From Thiomargarita sp. (lineage in GTDB: Bacteria > Pseudomonadota > Gammaproteobacteria > Beggiatoales > Beggiatoaceae): a DNA stretch of 6,593 nucleotides. The notes under the pieces are model-generated. The model did no database searches. It had not been told where the DNA came from and worked only from the letters and a program-made list of their open reading frames with translations. The position numbers and the translations under genes were made by a program. The DNA lies in NCBI GenBank assembly GCA_023144675.1, contig JAGLFE010000292.1, positions 1 through 6,593 on the forward strand, written 5' to 3'. Positions within the stretch are counted from its first letter, which is position 1. Every line of letters begins with the position of its first letter. Shown in pieces: positions 6,506-6,593 of this stretch.

Positions 6506-6555
6506 AAATTTATCATTTTGTATATGTTTTAAAAGCCAACTTTCTAACTTATTAT
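6506..6555 (+). repeat. flanking direct repeat, right copy
   Basis: This 50-base stretch matches 234-281 in the same orientation. The first 19 bases are identical; then this copy has two extra bases (TG at about 6525-6526); the rest matches except for two transitions (6535 and 6542). In total 46 of 48 aligned bases agree. Similarity stops sharply on both sides. It does not overlap any gene. It may be a dispersed repeat, a fragment of a transposable element, or a recombination site. Confidence 0.85.
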
Positions 6556-6566
6556 TTTAAAATATA

Positions 6567-6593
6567 GAACTTACGCATTGACAAAAAAGAAAA
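6567..6593. mobile_element. possible edge of an insertion element running out of the window
   Basis: The window ends with GAACTTACGCATTGACAAAA (6567-6586) and further A-rich bases. From memory, ACTTACGCA-type words recur at the ends of insertion sequences or miniature elements in cyanobacteria and some large sulfur bacteria. No transposase, target duplication or matching opposite end is visible here, so this is only a suggestion. Confidence 0.2.

Overview
The window is AT-rich bacterial DNA carrying four intact protein genes, all on the minus strand and packed head to tail. They are bracketed by gene-free DNA of 687 bases on the left and 253 bases on the right. In transcription order (right to left) the genes are: a P-type ATPase of the heavy-metal (P1B) type that has lost the CPC metal signature (6340-4301), a MoaF-family protein (4304-3489), a flavoprotein oxidase/dehydrogenase of the vanillyl-alcohol oxidase / 4-cresol dehydrogenase family (3483-1861), and an amidinotransferase related to arginine:glycine amidinotransferase (1821-688). 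The first two overlap by 4 bases (ATGA), and the other gaps are 5 and 39 bases, so a single operon is very likely.

Organism: low G+C, ATG starts with weak Shine-Dalgarno sequences, and intergenic DNA rich in A/T runs and small palindromes. The protein families fit a low-GC gammaproteobacterium (for example a Thiotrichales- or Legionella-like lineage). No rRNA, tRNA or housekeeping gene is present to settle this, so the assignment is a weak guess.

Layout: bases 1-687 are non-coding and hold an imperfect inverted repeat (127-215), one copy of a 48-50 bp direct repeat (234-281), nested palindromes around 334-352 with a related motif at 556-569, and a small repeat and stem-loop just past the last stop codon. 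Bases 688-6340 are the operon. Bases 6341-6593 hold a plausible promoter for the operon, a small hairpin, the second copy of the direct repeat (6506-6555), and a terminal motif that may be the end of an insertion element outside the window. The operon therefore lies between two nearly identical direct repeats (46 of 48 aligned bases), suggesting it may be a mobile or inserted module.

Function: no complete known pathway is recognisable. The inferred theme is a small-molecule (secondary-metabolite or guanidino-compound) pathway. The amidinotransferase would place an amidino group on an amine; its catalytic residues are intact, but residues around the substrates differ from the glycine enzyme. 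The flavoprotein would oxidise a phenolic or alcohol-type substrate; two phenolate-binding positions are kept, but the usual covalent FAD anchors are not. The MoaF protein has no settled biochemical role. The ATPase could move a cation, or conceivably the product, across the inner membrane. These substrate assignments are inference; the family assignments and key residues are read from the sequence.
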